Part shown: positions 23,769 to 31,506 of the stretch, piece by piece
Position numbering within the stretch: position 1 is the stretch's first letter
How the letters are laid out: every line of letters begins with the position of its first letter
Assembly (NCBI GenBank): GCA_026392155.1
Contig: JAPLCP010000071.1
Coordinates: 1 to 45,805, forward strand
DNA: 45,805 bases
Source: Armatimonadota bacterium
Lineage (GTDB): Bacteria; Armatimonadota; Armatimonadia; Armatimonadales; Armatimonadaceae
Reading direction: 5' to 3'
Notes under the pieces: model-generated
Databases searched by the model: none
The model's input: the letters and a program-made list of their open reading frames with translations, nothing else
What the model was told of the DNA's origin: nothing
Position numbers and translations under genes: made by a program

Positions 23769-25211
23769 TTATGGGAGCGCTACAGAGCTTATTTTCGCGC
23801 TCCAAGCGGGCATGGGCGGTTCTATAAATAGCCCAAAGTCTGAGAGCGCCGGGCAGGCGGCTGCTTTTGTCACGCGGATCCGCACTTTGTCGGTCGTGGT
23901 GGTTGGGATGCGCCAGAGCCTACAGGAGCCGATGGACTGGGCTTTGGCAACTTCCACCCAGCTATCATCTTGCCAAATGTCAATCGCGGCTTCGTCTATG
24001 CGCTGGCCGAGTGCAATCGCTTCACGGAGCCGGATGATATTGAATGTTTTCGGGCGGCCTAGCTCAAGCGTGAGCTCTGGCGTGAGCACGGGGTCATCTG
24101 TGTACCAGGCTGTCTCCCTGCTCCCATCCAGTAGGTGCTTGGGATCCGAGCCATGGCGCGTGTTCGATGCCGTAACCTTTGCACCGATAGCGAGGTTCTT
24201 CGTAAACGTCTTCTTGAGATGCTCCCCAAAGATTTTCAGGCTGCTAGCGTCTAGCTCGTGCACCAGGCCGCGACGATCTGGCGGGATATTCAGCAACATC
24301 GAGGCACCACGCCCGACCGACTCCAGATAGTGCGTCATGAGCTGCGCCGGGCTCTTGACCAACTTATTCTGCGCCTCGTGCCAGAACCAGCCGGGCCGTA
24401 TCGAAAAATCTACTTCGGCGGGAATCCAGGACTTGCCATTGCGCTCGCCCGAGAGCAATTTTTTCTCATCCATCTGCCCGACGCCATCTTTGGGGCCAAT
24501 GGTGATCGTGTGCCAGCATGGGTCGCCCGCGAACCCGCGCTCGGTTCCGACCCAGCGGGCGTCCCAGCCGATGTCGCTCCAGACACAGGCATCGGGCTGG
24601 AGCTCCCGGATGAGCTGCCACGTGGTGGGCCAGTCGTAGTAGGTTGTCCGATCAATCTGCCGGGACTCACGCTTGCCACCGTAGTAGCCATCGCCGCCGT
24701 TGGCACCATCGTGCCAGGTCTCAAAGATCGGTCCGTACCAAGTCAGAAGCTCACGGAGCTGCTCTCGATAGATCTTCGTGACATAGTCTGAGCTGCCATA
24801 GAGCGCGTTGTTGCGATCCCAAGGCGAGAGGTAGACCCCAAACTTCAGCCCTTGCTTCTGACACTCCCGCGCCAGCTCCCCGACAATATCGCCCTTGCCA
24901 TTTCTGTAGGGGCTGGCGCTGATGTTGTGCTTGGTAGTCTTGGTCGGCCAGAGACAAAAGCCATCATGGTGCTTGCACGTCAGGATCGCCGCCTTCAGTC
25001 CGGCGGCTTTAAGGGAGCTGATAATCTGCTTGGCACTAAACTGCGTGGGATTGAAGATACTCGGGCTCTCGTCGCCATAGCCCCACTCTTTATCCGTGAA
25101 GGTATTGGTCGTAAAGTGCAGAAACGCATAGGTCTCCAGCGTATGCCACTTAAGCTGACGGGGACTGGGTGTAGGGCCATACGGAGCAGGCAGGTCGTTA
25201 TGGGTACTCAT
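23769..25211 (-). CDS. GH29 alpha-L-fucosidase with F5/8 C-type domain
   Basis: The enzyme should remove alpha-L-fucose from glycans. The catalytic barrel (about 1-345) has the family motifs FLHFTTNTFTDKEWGYGDE, ILTCKHHDGFCLWP, FGVYLSPWDRN and FETWHDGANG, whose Asp is the likely nucleophile. A C-terminal beta-sandwich of about 130 residues (VTASNTRHGSDPKHLLDG, then ELTLELGRPKTFNIIRLRE) is an F5/8 type C / CBM32-like module that probably binds sugar. No signal peptide is seen, so it may act on imported oligosaccharides. The ATG at 25211 is chosen because a TATCGT box lies seven bases upstream; a GTG at 25220 overlaps that box. Confidence 0.92.
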   Translation of the reverse strand: MSTHNDLPAPYGPTPSPRQLKWHTLETYAFLHFTTNTFTDKEWGYGDESPSIFNPTQFSAKQIISSLKAAGLKAAILTCKHHDGFCLWPTKTTKHNISASPYRNGKGDIVGELARECQKQGLKFGVYLSPWDRNNALYGSSDYVTKIYREQLRELLTWYGPIFETWHDGANGGDGYYGGKRESRQIDRTTYYDWPTTWQLIRELQPDACVWSDIGWDARWVGTERGFAGDPCWHTITIGPKDGVGQMDEKKLLSGERNGKSWIPAEVDFSIRPGWFWHEAQNKLVKSPAQLMTHYLESVGRGASMLLNIPPDRRGLVHELDASSLKIFGEHLKKTFTKNLAIGAKVTASNTRHGSDPKHLLDGSRETAWYTDDPVLTPELTLELGRPKTFNIIRLREAIALGQRIDEAAIDIWQDDSWVEVAKAQSIGSCRLWRIPTTTTDKVRIRVTKAAACPALSDFGLFIEPPMPAWSAKISSVALP

Positions 25212-25224
25212 GAAAGACACGATA
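25209..25224 (-). promoter_or_regulatory. Leaderless-type promoter of the fucosidase gene
   Basis: TATCGT on the minus strand (25224-25219) is followed by seven bases and the ATG at 25211. The box is weaker than the TATAAT-type sites elsewhere. Confidence 0.4.
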
Positions 25225-25304
25225 CATCAAATTTGATCTAAGTTGCAATAGAGAAAAACCCAATATTTATATCAGGTAGCTCTGTTGCCTAGAAAGTAGA
25301 ACTG

Positions 25305-26150
25305 ATGTCTCGTCTTTTTAAAAAGCAAGGAGCGGTGTCTCGGCTTACAGCACTCACTTGCAGCCTCGTTCTAATCGCTTCAAGTGCGCACGCCACTTTC
25401 ACCATCACGCTCAACTTCAATCCCAGTGTCACAGCTCCCCAGCAGGCAGTTTTCAATACTGCCAAAGCCACCTGGGAGAGCCTTGTCACGGGCTACCAAC
25501 CCGGCATTTCTCTCACGGGAATCACCATTGATGCCTCCATCCCATTTATAGATGGCGCAGGGGGAGTTCTCGGCCAAGCAGGCCCCACAGCGGGAGTCAT
25601 TCAGGGAGGCTTCACGTTAACGACAACAGGCATTATGGAGTTCGATTCCGCCGATGTTGGCAGTATGAGCACAGAGACATTTAATGCTGTTATCTTGCAT
25701 GAGATGGCGCACGTCATGGGGCTGGGAACCTGGTGGACGAATAATGGGGTCTATGTGAATGGCACGGGTCAGTACACGGGAGCCAATGCCTTAGCTGCCT
25801 ACCAGTCAGAGTTTGATGCGGGGGCTACCTTTGTTCCTATTGAGCTCGGTGGCGGCGGGGGCACTGCAAATGGACACTGGAACGAAGTAGACGGCGGTGC
25901 GGGGCCGACAGGGATTGTGGGAATCAACCCCAATATTGCCAACTCCTATGGAAAAGACTTTCGCGATGAGCTGATGACAGGCTGGCTCAATAGTAACTCT
26001 TTTATCAGCAATACCACCGTCATGTCTTTTCGAGATATTGGCTTCACCACCGTCAATCTTGCCGTCGTCCCTGAACCTGCCAGCCTGAGCTTGCTTGCTC
26101 TGGGTCTTGCGGGCCTCATCACACGCCGTCGCCGACACCAGCCTCAATAA
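25305..26150 (+). CDS. PEP-CTERM leishmanolysin-like metalloprotease
   Basis: A signal peptide covers residues 1-30. The zinc site [10 protein letters not shown] at 132-141 matches HEXXHXXGXX, and a downstream NGHWNE with His191 could be the third ligand, as in leishmanolysin-like peptidases. The C-terminus is a PEP-CTERM signal: VPEPAS, a hydrophobic helix, then RRRR. A secreted, surface-sorted protease is therefore inferred. No obvious pro-region is visible. The stop overlaps the opposite P-type ATPase gene by seven bases. Confidence 0.85.
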   Translation: MSRLFKKQGAVSRLTALTCSLVLIASSAHATFTITLNFNPSVTAPQQAVFNTAKATWESLVTGYQPGISLTGITIDASIPFIDGAGGVLGQAGPTAGVIQGGFTLTTTGIMEFDSADVGSMSTETFNAVILHEMAHVMGLGTWWTNNGVYVNGTGQYTGANALAAYQSEFDAGATFVPIELGGGGGTANGHWNEVDGGAGPTGIVGINPNIANSYGKDFRDELMTGWLNSNSFISNTTVMSFRDIGFTTVNLAVVPEPASLSLLALGLAGLITRRRRHQPQ

Positions 26151-28000
26151 TCCGAGAGTACCTTGGGCGGGAGGGCGGCGCGGAGGGCGTTGAGAACCGC
26201 AAGGACATCTATGATTTCTTGTGCAACAGCGCCCGTGACGGGTGTGAGAAGCCCAGCGGCTCCGAGGAGCATGCCAATGATACTGAGTACCATGCCGCCG
26301 ACCGCACTTTGCAGCGCAATGCGTCGCATGCGCTGGCCGATGTGCATGAGAACGTCCACTTTTTCCAGCGAGCTGTCTAAGATCACGGCATCGGCGGCCT
26401 CGCCTGTGATCTCAGAGTTATTGCCAAAGGCGATCCCCACCGTGGCGGCCGTGAGTGCGGGCGCATCGTTGATCCCATCGCCCATGAAGACAGTCGGGGC
26501 TTTCTTGGTCTCGGAGCGGACGAGCTCTAGCTTTTGCTCCGGGCTCTGGCTGGCGAAGACCTCGGTGATCCCGACACGCTCGGCGAGGTAGGCAACTTCG
26601 CTCAGACGATCCCCAGAGACGAGTAGCACGCGCTTGATCCCATGCCGGGGCTCGAGGTGCTGGATAAAGTGCGCTCCCTCAGGCCTGGGCTCGTCGCGGA
26701 AGCGTAGCGCCCCCGCGTAGAGATTATCCACAAGGACGACGCACTCCATTCCGGCGACGGCCTCGGGGAGGGCGGCGGCCTGCTCGGGGTAGAGTGCAGC
26801 GAGCTTCTTGCGGCTCGTGACATGGACACTGCGCCCAGAAATTTCTGCTCGGAGCCCATCGCCCGGCAGCTCCCGCACCTCGCTGGCGTCCCGAAGCGTG
26901 AGCTTCTTCTCGTCGGCGGCCTCCAGAATGGCACCAGAGAGCGGGTGCTTGGAGTAGCGCTCCAGGCTTGCAACTAAGATCAGTAGCTCGTCTTTGTCAA
27001 AGCCCGGCGCGGTCAATAACTCCGTAAGTTTGGGCTTGCCGTAGGTGAGCGTACCCGTCTTGTCGAAGAGCGCGATCTTGCACGTGCTCAGGTTCTCCAG
27101 CACCGACGGGTCCTTGATGATAATCCCCTTGCGTGCTGCCAGCGAGATCGAGCCGATGATGGCGATGGGGATGGCGATCAGCAGCGGGCACGGCGTGGCG
27201 ATCACCATCACGGCGAGAAAGCGCAGGGGATCGTGGGTGAGGAGCCAGGCGATGAGCGCGATCCCCACGGCGAGTGGCGTGTACCAGGCTCCGAGCTTGT
27301 CGGCGATCCGGCGCAGGTGTGGGCGGTTCTGCTCGGAGCTGCGCATCACCTGCATGATCCGGGCGTAGCGCGAGTCTTGGGCAGGTTTATCGCAGCGGAT
27401 GGTGAGCGCGCTCTCGCCATTGATCGCCCCAGAGAGCACCGTGGTTCCAGGCGCCTTAGAGACCTGGTACGGCTCGCCCGTTAGATACGACTCGTCCATT
27501 GCCCCATGCCCATCGAGCACCGTGCCATCGACCGGACAAAGGGCATGGGGGAACACGACCAGCGTGTCCCCCACCACAACCTCCGCCAGCGGCACCTCGG
27601 TGAGCTTCTCCCCCACTTTGCGCTGCGCCATCGTGGGCATGCGCTTGGCGAGGGCTTGCAGCACCGACGACGCACTCTTCGTCGCATAGGCTTCCAGCGC
27701 CTCGCCGCCCGAGAGCATCAGCACGACCAAGGCTCCGGCTAAGTACTCACCTAGTAGCACAGAAGTGACAATCGAGATTCCCGCCAGCAAGTCCGAGCCA
27801 AACTCGCGCTTGATGAGCTTTTTCAAGAGCTCCCAGACTAAGGGAGTCCCGCCGAGCGCCAGCACCATAAAGAGCGGCAGGTTGGTTGGGAGCTTGGCGG
27901 CGTGGAATCCGAAGCGCAGGCCCAAGTGGAGCGCAATCCCTGTCAGTGCCAGCACGGCAATTCCCAGCTGCGCCCGATTGAGCCTCTCTTGCTCTGTCAT
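26144..28000 (-). CDS. P1B-type heavy-metal-transporting ATPase (TPC type)
   Basis: The 618-residue pump has TGEP (174-177), the phosphorylated Asp in DKTGT (313-317), the KHPL motif of metal pumps, and [11 protein letters not shown] in the C-terminal third. The membrane metal motif is TPC (269-271, in IATPCPLL) instead of the usual CPC, which resembles the less-studied P1B-5 group linked to nickel and iron. No N-terminal metal-binding domain or C-terminal hemerythrin domain is present. Its ATG directly follows the stop of the His-tailed Rieske gene, so the two are co-translated. Metal choice cannot be read with confidence. Confidence 0.92.
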   Translation of the reverse strand: MTEQERLNRAQLGIAVLALTGIALHLGLRFGFHAAKLPTNLPLFMVLALGGTPLVWELLKKLIKREFGSDLLAGISIVTSVLLGEYLAGALVVLMLSGGEALEAYATKSASSVLQALAKRMPTMAQRKVGEKLTEVPLAEVVVGDTLVVFPHALCPVDGTVLDGHGAMDESYLTGEPYQVSKAPGTTVLSGAINGESALTIRCDKPAQDSRYARIMQVMRSSEQNRPHLRRIADKLGAWYTPLAVGIALIAWLLTHDPLRFLAVMVIATPCPLLIAIPIAIIGSISLAARKGIIIKDPSVLENLSTCKIALFDKTGTLTYGKPKLTELLTAPGFDKDELLILVASLERYSKHPLSGAILEAADEKKLTLRDASEVRELPGDGLRAEISGRSVHVTSRKKLAALYPEQAAALPEAVAGMECVVLVDNLYAGALRFRDEPRPEGAHFIQHLEPRHGIKRVLLVSGDRLSEVAYLAERVGITEVFASQSPEQKLELVRSETKKAPTVFMGDGINDAPALTAATVGIAFGNNSEITGEAADAVILDSSLEKVDVLMHIGQRMRRIALQSAVGGMVLSIIGMLLGAAGLLTPVTGAVAQEIIDVLAVLNALRAALPPKVLSDY

Positions 28001-28558
28001 TTAGTCGTCGTCCTTCGTGTGTCGCTTCTTGCCTTCGTGCTCCCGCTCGCCCTCATGCTCATCGTCCTCTTCATGGCCCTTGCCCTTCTCGTGGCCCTTG
28101 CCCTTTGTCGGCATGGCACTCCTAGAGACTCTAGAGGTATCTAGCTGGACTGTGGTTCCCTTGAGCTGTACGGGAAAGCTCGCCAGCGGGGTGCGTGCCG
28201 CGCCGCGTGGATCCTTGCCCGTTACGGCAAAGCTCGCCCCGTGGAGGGGGCAGACAAAGCGCTTCTGGGTTGCGTTCCAGCGTACCTCGCCGCCTTCGTG
28301 GGTGCAGCGAGCCGAAAGGGCGAGCCAGTGGGTGCTGTCTTGGCGCGTCACAAAGACTACCTGGCCTTTGGGGAGCGTGATACGGCGCGGCACGCCCATC
28401 TTGAACTGCGCGACACTTCCCACTTTCTCCCAGGTCGCGGCCTCAGACTCTCCGCCACCGATGGCGGTCGCGACCAGAACAAAGCCGCCTTGTACCAGCA
28501 CTTGCAGAGCATGGCGGCGAGAGAGATCGCAGCCTGTTTTTTCGTGATTCGTTTTCAT
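28001..28558 (-). CDS. Rieske 2Fe-2S protein with His-rich acidic tail
   Basis: A twin-arginine-like leader (LSRRHALQVLVQGGFVLVA) suggests Tat export of the folded protein. The Rieske cluster ligands are Cys85, His87, Cys103 and His106 in CTHEGG and CPLHGASF. After residue 150 an unusual tail rich in His, Glu, Asp, Lys and Gly (GHEKGKGHEEDDEHEGE) could bind metal ions. The gene abuts a metal-transporting ATPase gene with no gap. Electron transfer linked to metal handling is an inference. The start has a GAGGAG ribosome site seven bases upstream. Confidence 0.88.
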   Translation of the reverse strand: MKTNHEKTGCDLSRRHALQVLVQGGFVLVATAIGGGESEAATWEKVGSVAQFKMGVPRRITLPKGQVVFVTRQDSTHWLALSARCTHEGGEVRWNATQKRFVCPLHGASFAVTGKDPRGAARTPLASFPVQLKGTTVQLDTSRVSRSAMPTKGKGHEKGKGHEEDDEHEGEREHEGKKRHTKDDD

Positions 28559-28569
28559 AATTTTCTCCT

Positions 28570-28599
28570 CGTCTCACAACGCAAAAGACCCGTGAGACG
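28570..28599 (-). promoter_or_regulatory. Hairpin next to the Rieske ribosome site
   Basis: On the minus strand CGTCTCAC (28599-28592) pairs with GTGAGACG (28577-28570). The GAGGAG ribosome site begins inside or directly after the second arm, so folding could affect translation. Confidence 0.5.
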
Positions 28600-28624
28600 T
28601 AACGATATAGTCGTCAGTCCCACA

Positions 28625-28670
28625 GGGCTTAGTTTCCTGTTGCCTCTCCGTAGTTGCTAAGGAGAAGCCC
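28625..28670 (-). other. Possible structured leader of the Rieske/ATPase operon
   Basis: Read on the minus strand, GGGCTT (28670-28665) pairs with AAGCCC (28630-28625). CTCC (28664-28661) pairs with GGAG (28649-28646) directly above it, leaving an 11-base loop and a one-sided 15-base bulge. I do not recognise a riboswitch class. Confidence 0.35.
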
Positions 28671-28677
28671 GGCTGCA

Positions 28678-28698
28678 CTTGCGGGAGCTACCCGCAAG
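28678..28698 (-). terminator. Hairpin downstream of dxs
   Basis: CTTGCGGG (28678-28685) and CCCGCAAG (28691-28698) form a perfect eight-base stem with a five-base loop, 20 bases after the dxs stop. No clear T run follows. Confidence 0.55.
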
Positions 28699-28718
28699 CC
28701 GCCTGATCTGTCAAGATT

Positions 28719-30632
28719 TTATCCGAGCACTCGCTCCGTTGCCATCCCCCGAACGGCAGAGTTTGCCAGGAGCGCCTCAGCGGCTTTGACAATCGCGGCG
28801 GCGTCCATTCCGACGAGCTCGCGGAGCTTGGGGATGGGGCCGTGCTCGACGAAGTGATCTGGGAGGCCGATTCGGGTGACTTGCACGTCGGTGAGGCCAC
28901 GGTCGGTGAGGAGCTCGACAATCGCGCTGCCAAAGCCTCCGGCGAGAATGCCGTCCTCTACCGTGATGATTCGCTTCGTGCGGCGGGCGAGCGCAAGAAT
29001 CGCCACTTCATCGAGCGGCTTGACCCAGCGGGCATTGAGCACTTCGACCGTGTGGCCTTGGGTCTCCAGTGTATTGGCCGCGATGAGCGCCTCGCTCACA
29101 ATCGGGCCAAGGGTGATAATGCCGATATCGTCCCCGCGCCGCAGGGTCTCAGACTGCCCGAGCTGGATCGGGGCGCACGTATCCGTGAGGTTCTCGCTGC
29201 CGCCGCGTGGGTAGCGCAGGGCGATGGGGCCTTTGCGATAGGCGAGGGCGAACTTGGTCATCTCGCGCAGCTCCTGCGGGTCTTTGGGCGAGAGCATCAC
29301 CAAGTTCGGAATCGAGCGCAGGTAGGCGATATCCATGGTTCCGTGGTGCGTCGCGCCGTCATCCCCGACAAGCCCCGCACGGTCAATCGCAAAGACCACG
29401 GGCAGGTTCTGGATACAGACATCGTGGACAATCTGGTCGTAGGCGCGCTGCAAGAACGTCGAGTAGATCGCGCAGACGGGCGTGAAGCCCTCTGCGGCAA
29501 GCCCTGCGGCAAAAGTGACCGCGTGCTGCTCCGCGATCCCGACATCGAAGAAGCGCTTGGGGAACTTGTCGGCGAACTTGGCCAGGCCCGTGCCATCGGG
29601 CATGGCGGCGGTGATGGCGACCACTTTGTCATTGTTGACGGCGACTTCATTCAGGCTCTCGACAAAGGCCTGGGTGTAGGTGACGCCACTGGACTTCTTC
29701 TCCATCTTGCCGTCTTCGATCGAGAAGCCCGTGGTCGCGTGCCAGGTGCGCTGGTCTTTCTCGGCGGGCTCGTAGCCCTTGCCCTTGGTGGTCAGGACAT
29801 GGAGCAGAACGGGGCCATCGAGGTGCTTGGCATGCTCGAACACCTGAACCAGAAAGTCTGTGTCGTGACCGTCAATGGGGCCAATGTACTGAAAGCCTAG
29901 CTCCTCGAAGAACAGGCCGGTGTTGGCAGGCGACGTAAAGTGGGTCGCGGCATGCTTGGCACCTGCGGCGGTGCGGTAGAGAAGGCCGTCTTTGTTGAGC
30001 GATTTCTTGACCGTGCTCTCCACTTTCTGGTAGGTGGGCATCAGCCGCAGCTTCGCCAGATAGGTCGCCAGCGCCCCGACATTCTCGGCGATACTCATCT
30101 CGTTGTCGTTGAGAACCACCAGCATCTTGGTCTTCTGGTCGCCTATATTGAGCAGGGCCTCCAGCGCCATCCCGCCCGTGAGCGAGCCATCGCCGATAAT
30201 GCCGATCACGCTCTCTTTCGAGCCACGCAGGTCGCGCGCCTTGGCAAACCCCAGTGCGGCGGAGAGAGACGTGCTGGCGTGGCCTGCGCCGAATAAGTCG
30301 TACTCGCTCTCGTCGCGGCGCAGAAACCCCGAGATTCCCTGGTACTGCTTGATCGTGTGGAGCTGCTTCCAGCGCCCGGTGAGCATCTTGTGTGGGTAGC
30401 ACTGGTGCCCCACGTCCCAGATGACTTTGTCCTTGGGCAGCTCAAAGACTTTATAGAGCGCCACGGTCAGCTCGACCACGCCCAGATTCGGTGCAAAGTG
30501 CCCTCCGACGCGCGAGATGGTCTGGATGAGCCCCTGGCGCACCTCGTTGCAGAGCGCTTTTAACTGGGCGGAGTCCATGCTCTTAAGGTCGGCGGGGCCG
30601 GTGAGCTGATCGAGAATCGGAAATGAGTCCAT
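28719..30632 (-). CDS. dxs: 1-deoxy-D-xylulose-5-phosphate synthase
   Basis: Dxs condenses pyruvate with glyceraldehyde 3-phosphate, the first step of the MEP isoprenoid pathway, using thiamine diphosphate. Diagnostic parts are DVGHQCYPHKMLTGR, the cofactor motif GDGSLTGGMALEALLN ending in LNDNEMSI, DVGIAEQHAVTFAAGLA and DRAGLVGDDGATHHG. The ATG at 30632 gives 637 residues; a GTG three codons upstream is an alternative. It has its own strong promoter at 30675-30703 and a hairpin after the stop, so it is probably a single-gene unit. Confidence 0.97.
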   Translation of the reverse strand: MDSFPILDQLTGPADLKSMDSAQLKALCNEVRQGLIQTISRVGGHFAPNLGVVELTVALYKVFELPKDKVIWDVGHQCYPHKMLTGRWKQLHTIKQYQGISGFLRRDESEYDLFGAGHASTSLSAALGFAKARDLRGSKESVIGIIGDGSLTGGMALEALLNIGDQKTKMLVVLNDNEMSIAENVGALATYLAKLRLMPTYQKVESTVKKSLNKDGLLYRTAAGAKHAATHFTSPANTGLFFEELGFQYIGPIDGHDTDFLVQVFEHAKHLDGPVLLHVLTTKGKGYEPAEKDQRTWHATTGFSIEDGKMEKKSSGVTYTQAFVESLNEVAVNNDKVVAITAAMPDGTGLAKFADKFPKRFFDVGIAEQHAVTFAAGLAAEGFTPVCAIYSTFLQRAYDQIVHDVCIQNLPVVFAIDRAGLVGDDGATHHGTMDIAYLRSIPNLVMLSPKDPQELREMTKFALAYRKGPIALRYPRGGSENLTDTCAPIQLGQSETLRRGDDIGIITLGPIVSEALIAANTLETQGHTVEVLNARWVKPLDEVAILALARRTKRIITVEDGILAGGFGSAIVELLTDRGLTDVQVTRIGLPDHFVEHGPIPKLRELVGMDAAAIVKAAEALLANSAVRGMATERVLG

Positions 30633-30674
30633 AATTTTCACTTTTTACTTTGCCAAGCAAAGTTCTTCGCAAGC

Positions 30675-30703
30675 ATACTACCGCAGCACTGCGGCGCTGT
30701 CAA
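30675..30703 (-). promoter_or_regulatory. Sigma-70-type promoter of dxs with palindromic spacer
   Basis: On the minus strand TTGACA (30703-30698), a 17-bp spacer and TAGTAT (30680-30675) form a near-consensus promoter. The spacer holds CCGCAG-TG-CTGCGG, an inverted repeat that could be an operator. Confidence 0.7.
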
Positions 30704-30757
30704 ACACGTCTAAGAAATTCTAACATAGATACTTGGTTTTACGTTCCCAAGATTATG

Positions 30758-30826
30758 CCATCTCCCCACTCGCACCGCTCGTGACCCTCTTCCCCCGGTC
30801 GCTCCTTCGTCGCTAGGAAGAGGGAC
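30758..30826. repeat. C-rich palindromic intergenic repeat
   Basis: CCATCTCCCC at the left is followed by CCCTCTTCC (30785-30793), which pairs with GGAAGAGGG (30816-30824). It resembles the copies at 3296 and 35101. It lies between the divergent dxs and HEAT-like genes. Confidence 0.65.
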
Positions 30827-30836
30827 TATTGGTCGG

Positions 30837-30851
30837 TATACTCGGAGTATG
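30837..30851 (+). promoter_or_regulatory. Leaderless promoter of the HEAT-like gene
   Basis: GGTATACT, with TATACT at 30837-30842, is followed by six bases and the ATG at 30849. Confidence 0.6.
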
Positions 30852-31490
30852 CACCGCATTTCGTCACATGAGAGCCTCCTCGCTCAGATATGTTACCCAC
30901 ACTTAACGACGACTGCTCTGCTTGCCCAGGCGCTTGAGGTGGTTCGGCAGGATCGAGAGAGTGGCCAGTACATCCCCAATCCCGCACTTCTGACCTTGCA
31001 GCGGCGTGTGACCGAAGAGGTCTTTGCAGCAGCAAGTGCGCTCTGCATGCGCCCCGACCCTGCCGAGCGCCAACTCGGTGTGCTGATTCTACGCGAGTTT
31101 CCGGTTCAGGGGTCCACCATGCCGTTTGCGGTTCGCGCACTCCCCGTCCTAGAGCGCCTCGTGGAATGCGAAACCGACGAGCAAGTGCTGCTCTTTGGGG
31201 TCTGTGCGATTGGTTGGCAGCAGCACCCGCTGGCCCGGCCGCTTCTCCTGCGCTTTCTCCACCACCCCGACGCCGCGCTGCGCCAGCTTATCGCCAGCAA
31301 TCTCACCAACTGCGACCTTACCAATCCCCTGCCCCCCGAGCCCATCCGCGCCTACGAGCACCTCTGCCAGGACCCGGACTCCGACGTCCGCTGGGACGCC
31401 TACGCCACTCTCAAGAAGCTTGTGGACGACGATGTCATCCTACCCTCCGAGCAAAAAACAGCGCTTACCCGCTTGCTTGCCGAGGATTAA
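30849..31490 (+). CDS. HEAT-repeat-like helical protein
   Basis: The 213-residue protein is almost entirely helical, with repeated pairs of helices of HEAT type (RQLGVLILREFP; ARPLLLRFLHHPDAALRQLIASNL; CQDPDSDVRWDAYATLKKL). Such folds bind other proteins; no catalytic motif is seen. There is no signal peptide. It is transcribed from its own leaderless promoter and ends 16 bases from the convergent S9 peptidase gene. Confidence 0.7.
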   Translation: MHRISSHESLLAQICYPHLTTTALLAQALEVVRQDRESGQYIPNPALLTLQRRVTEEVFAAASALCMRPDPAERQLGVLILREFPVQGSTMPFAVRALPVLERLVECETDEQVLLFGVCAIGWQQHPLARPLLLRFLHHPDAALRQLIASNLTNCDLTNPLPPEPIRAYEHLCQDPDSDVRWDAYATLKKLVDDDVILPSEQKTALTRLLAED

Positions 31491-31506
31491 AAGTCCCGGC
31501 AGAGGG

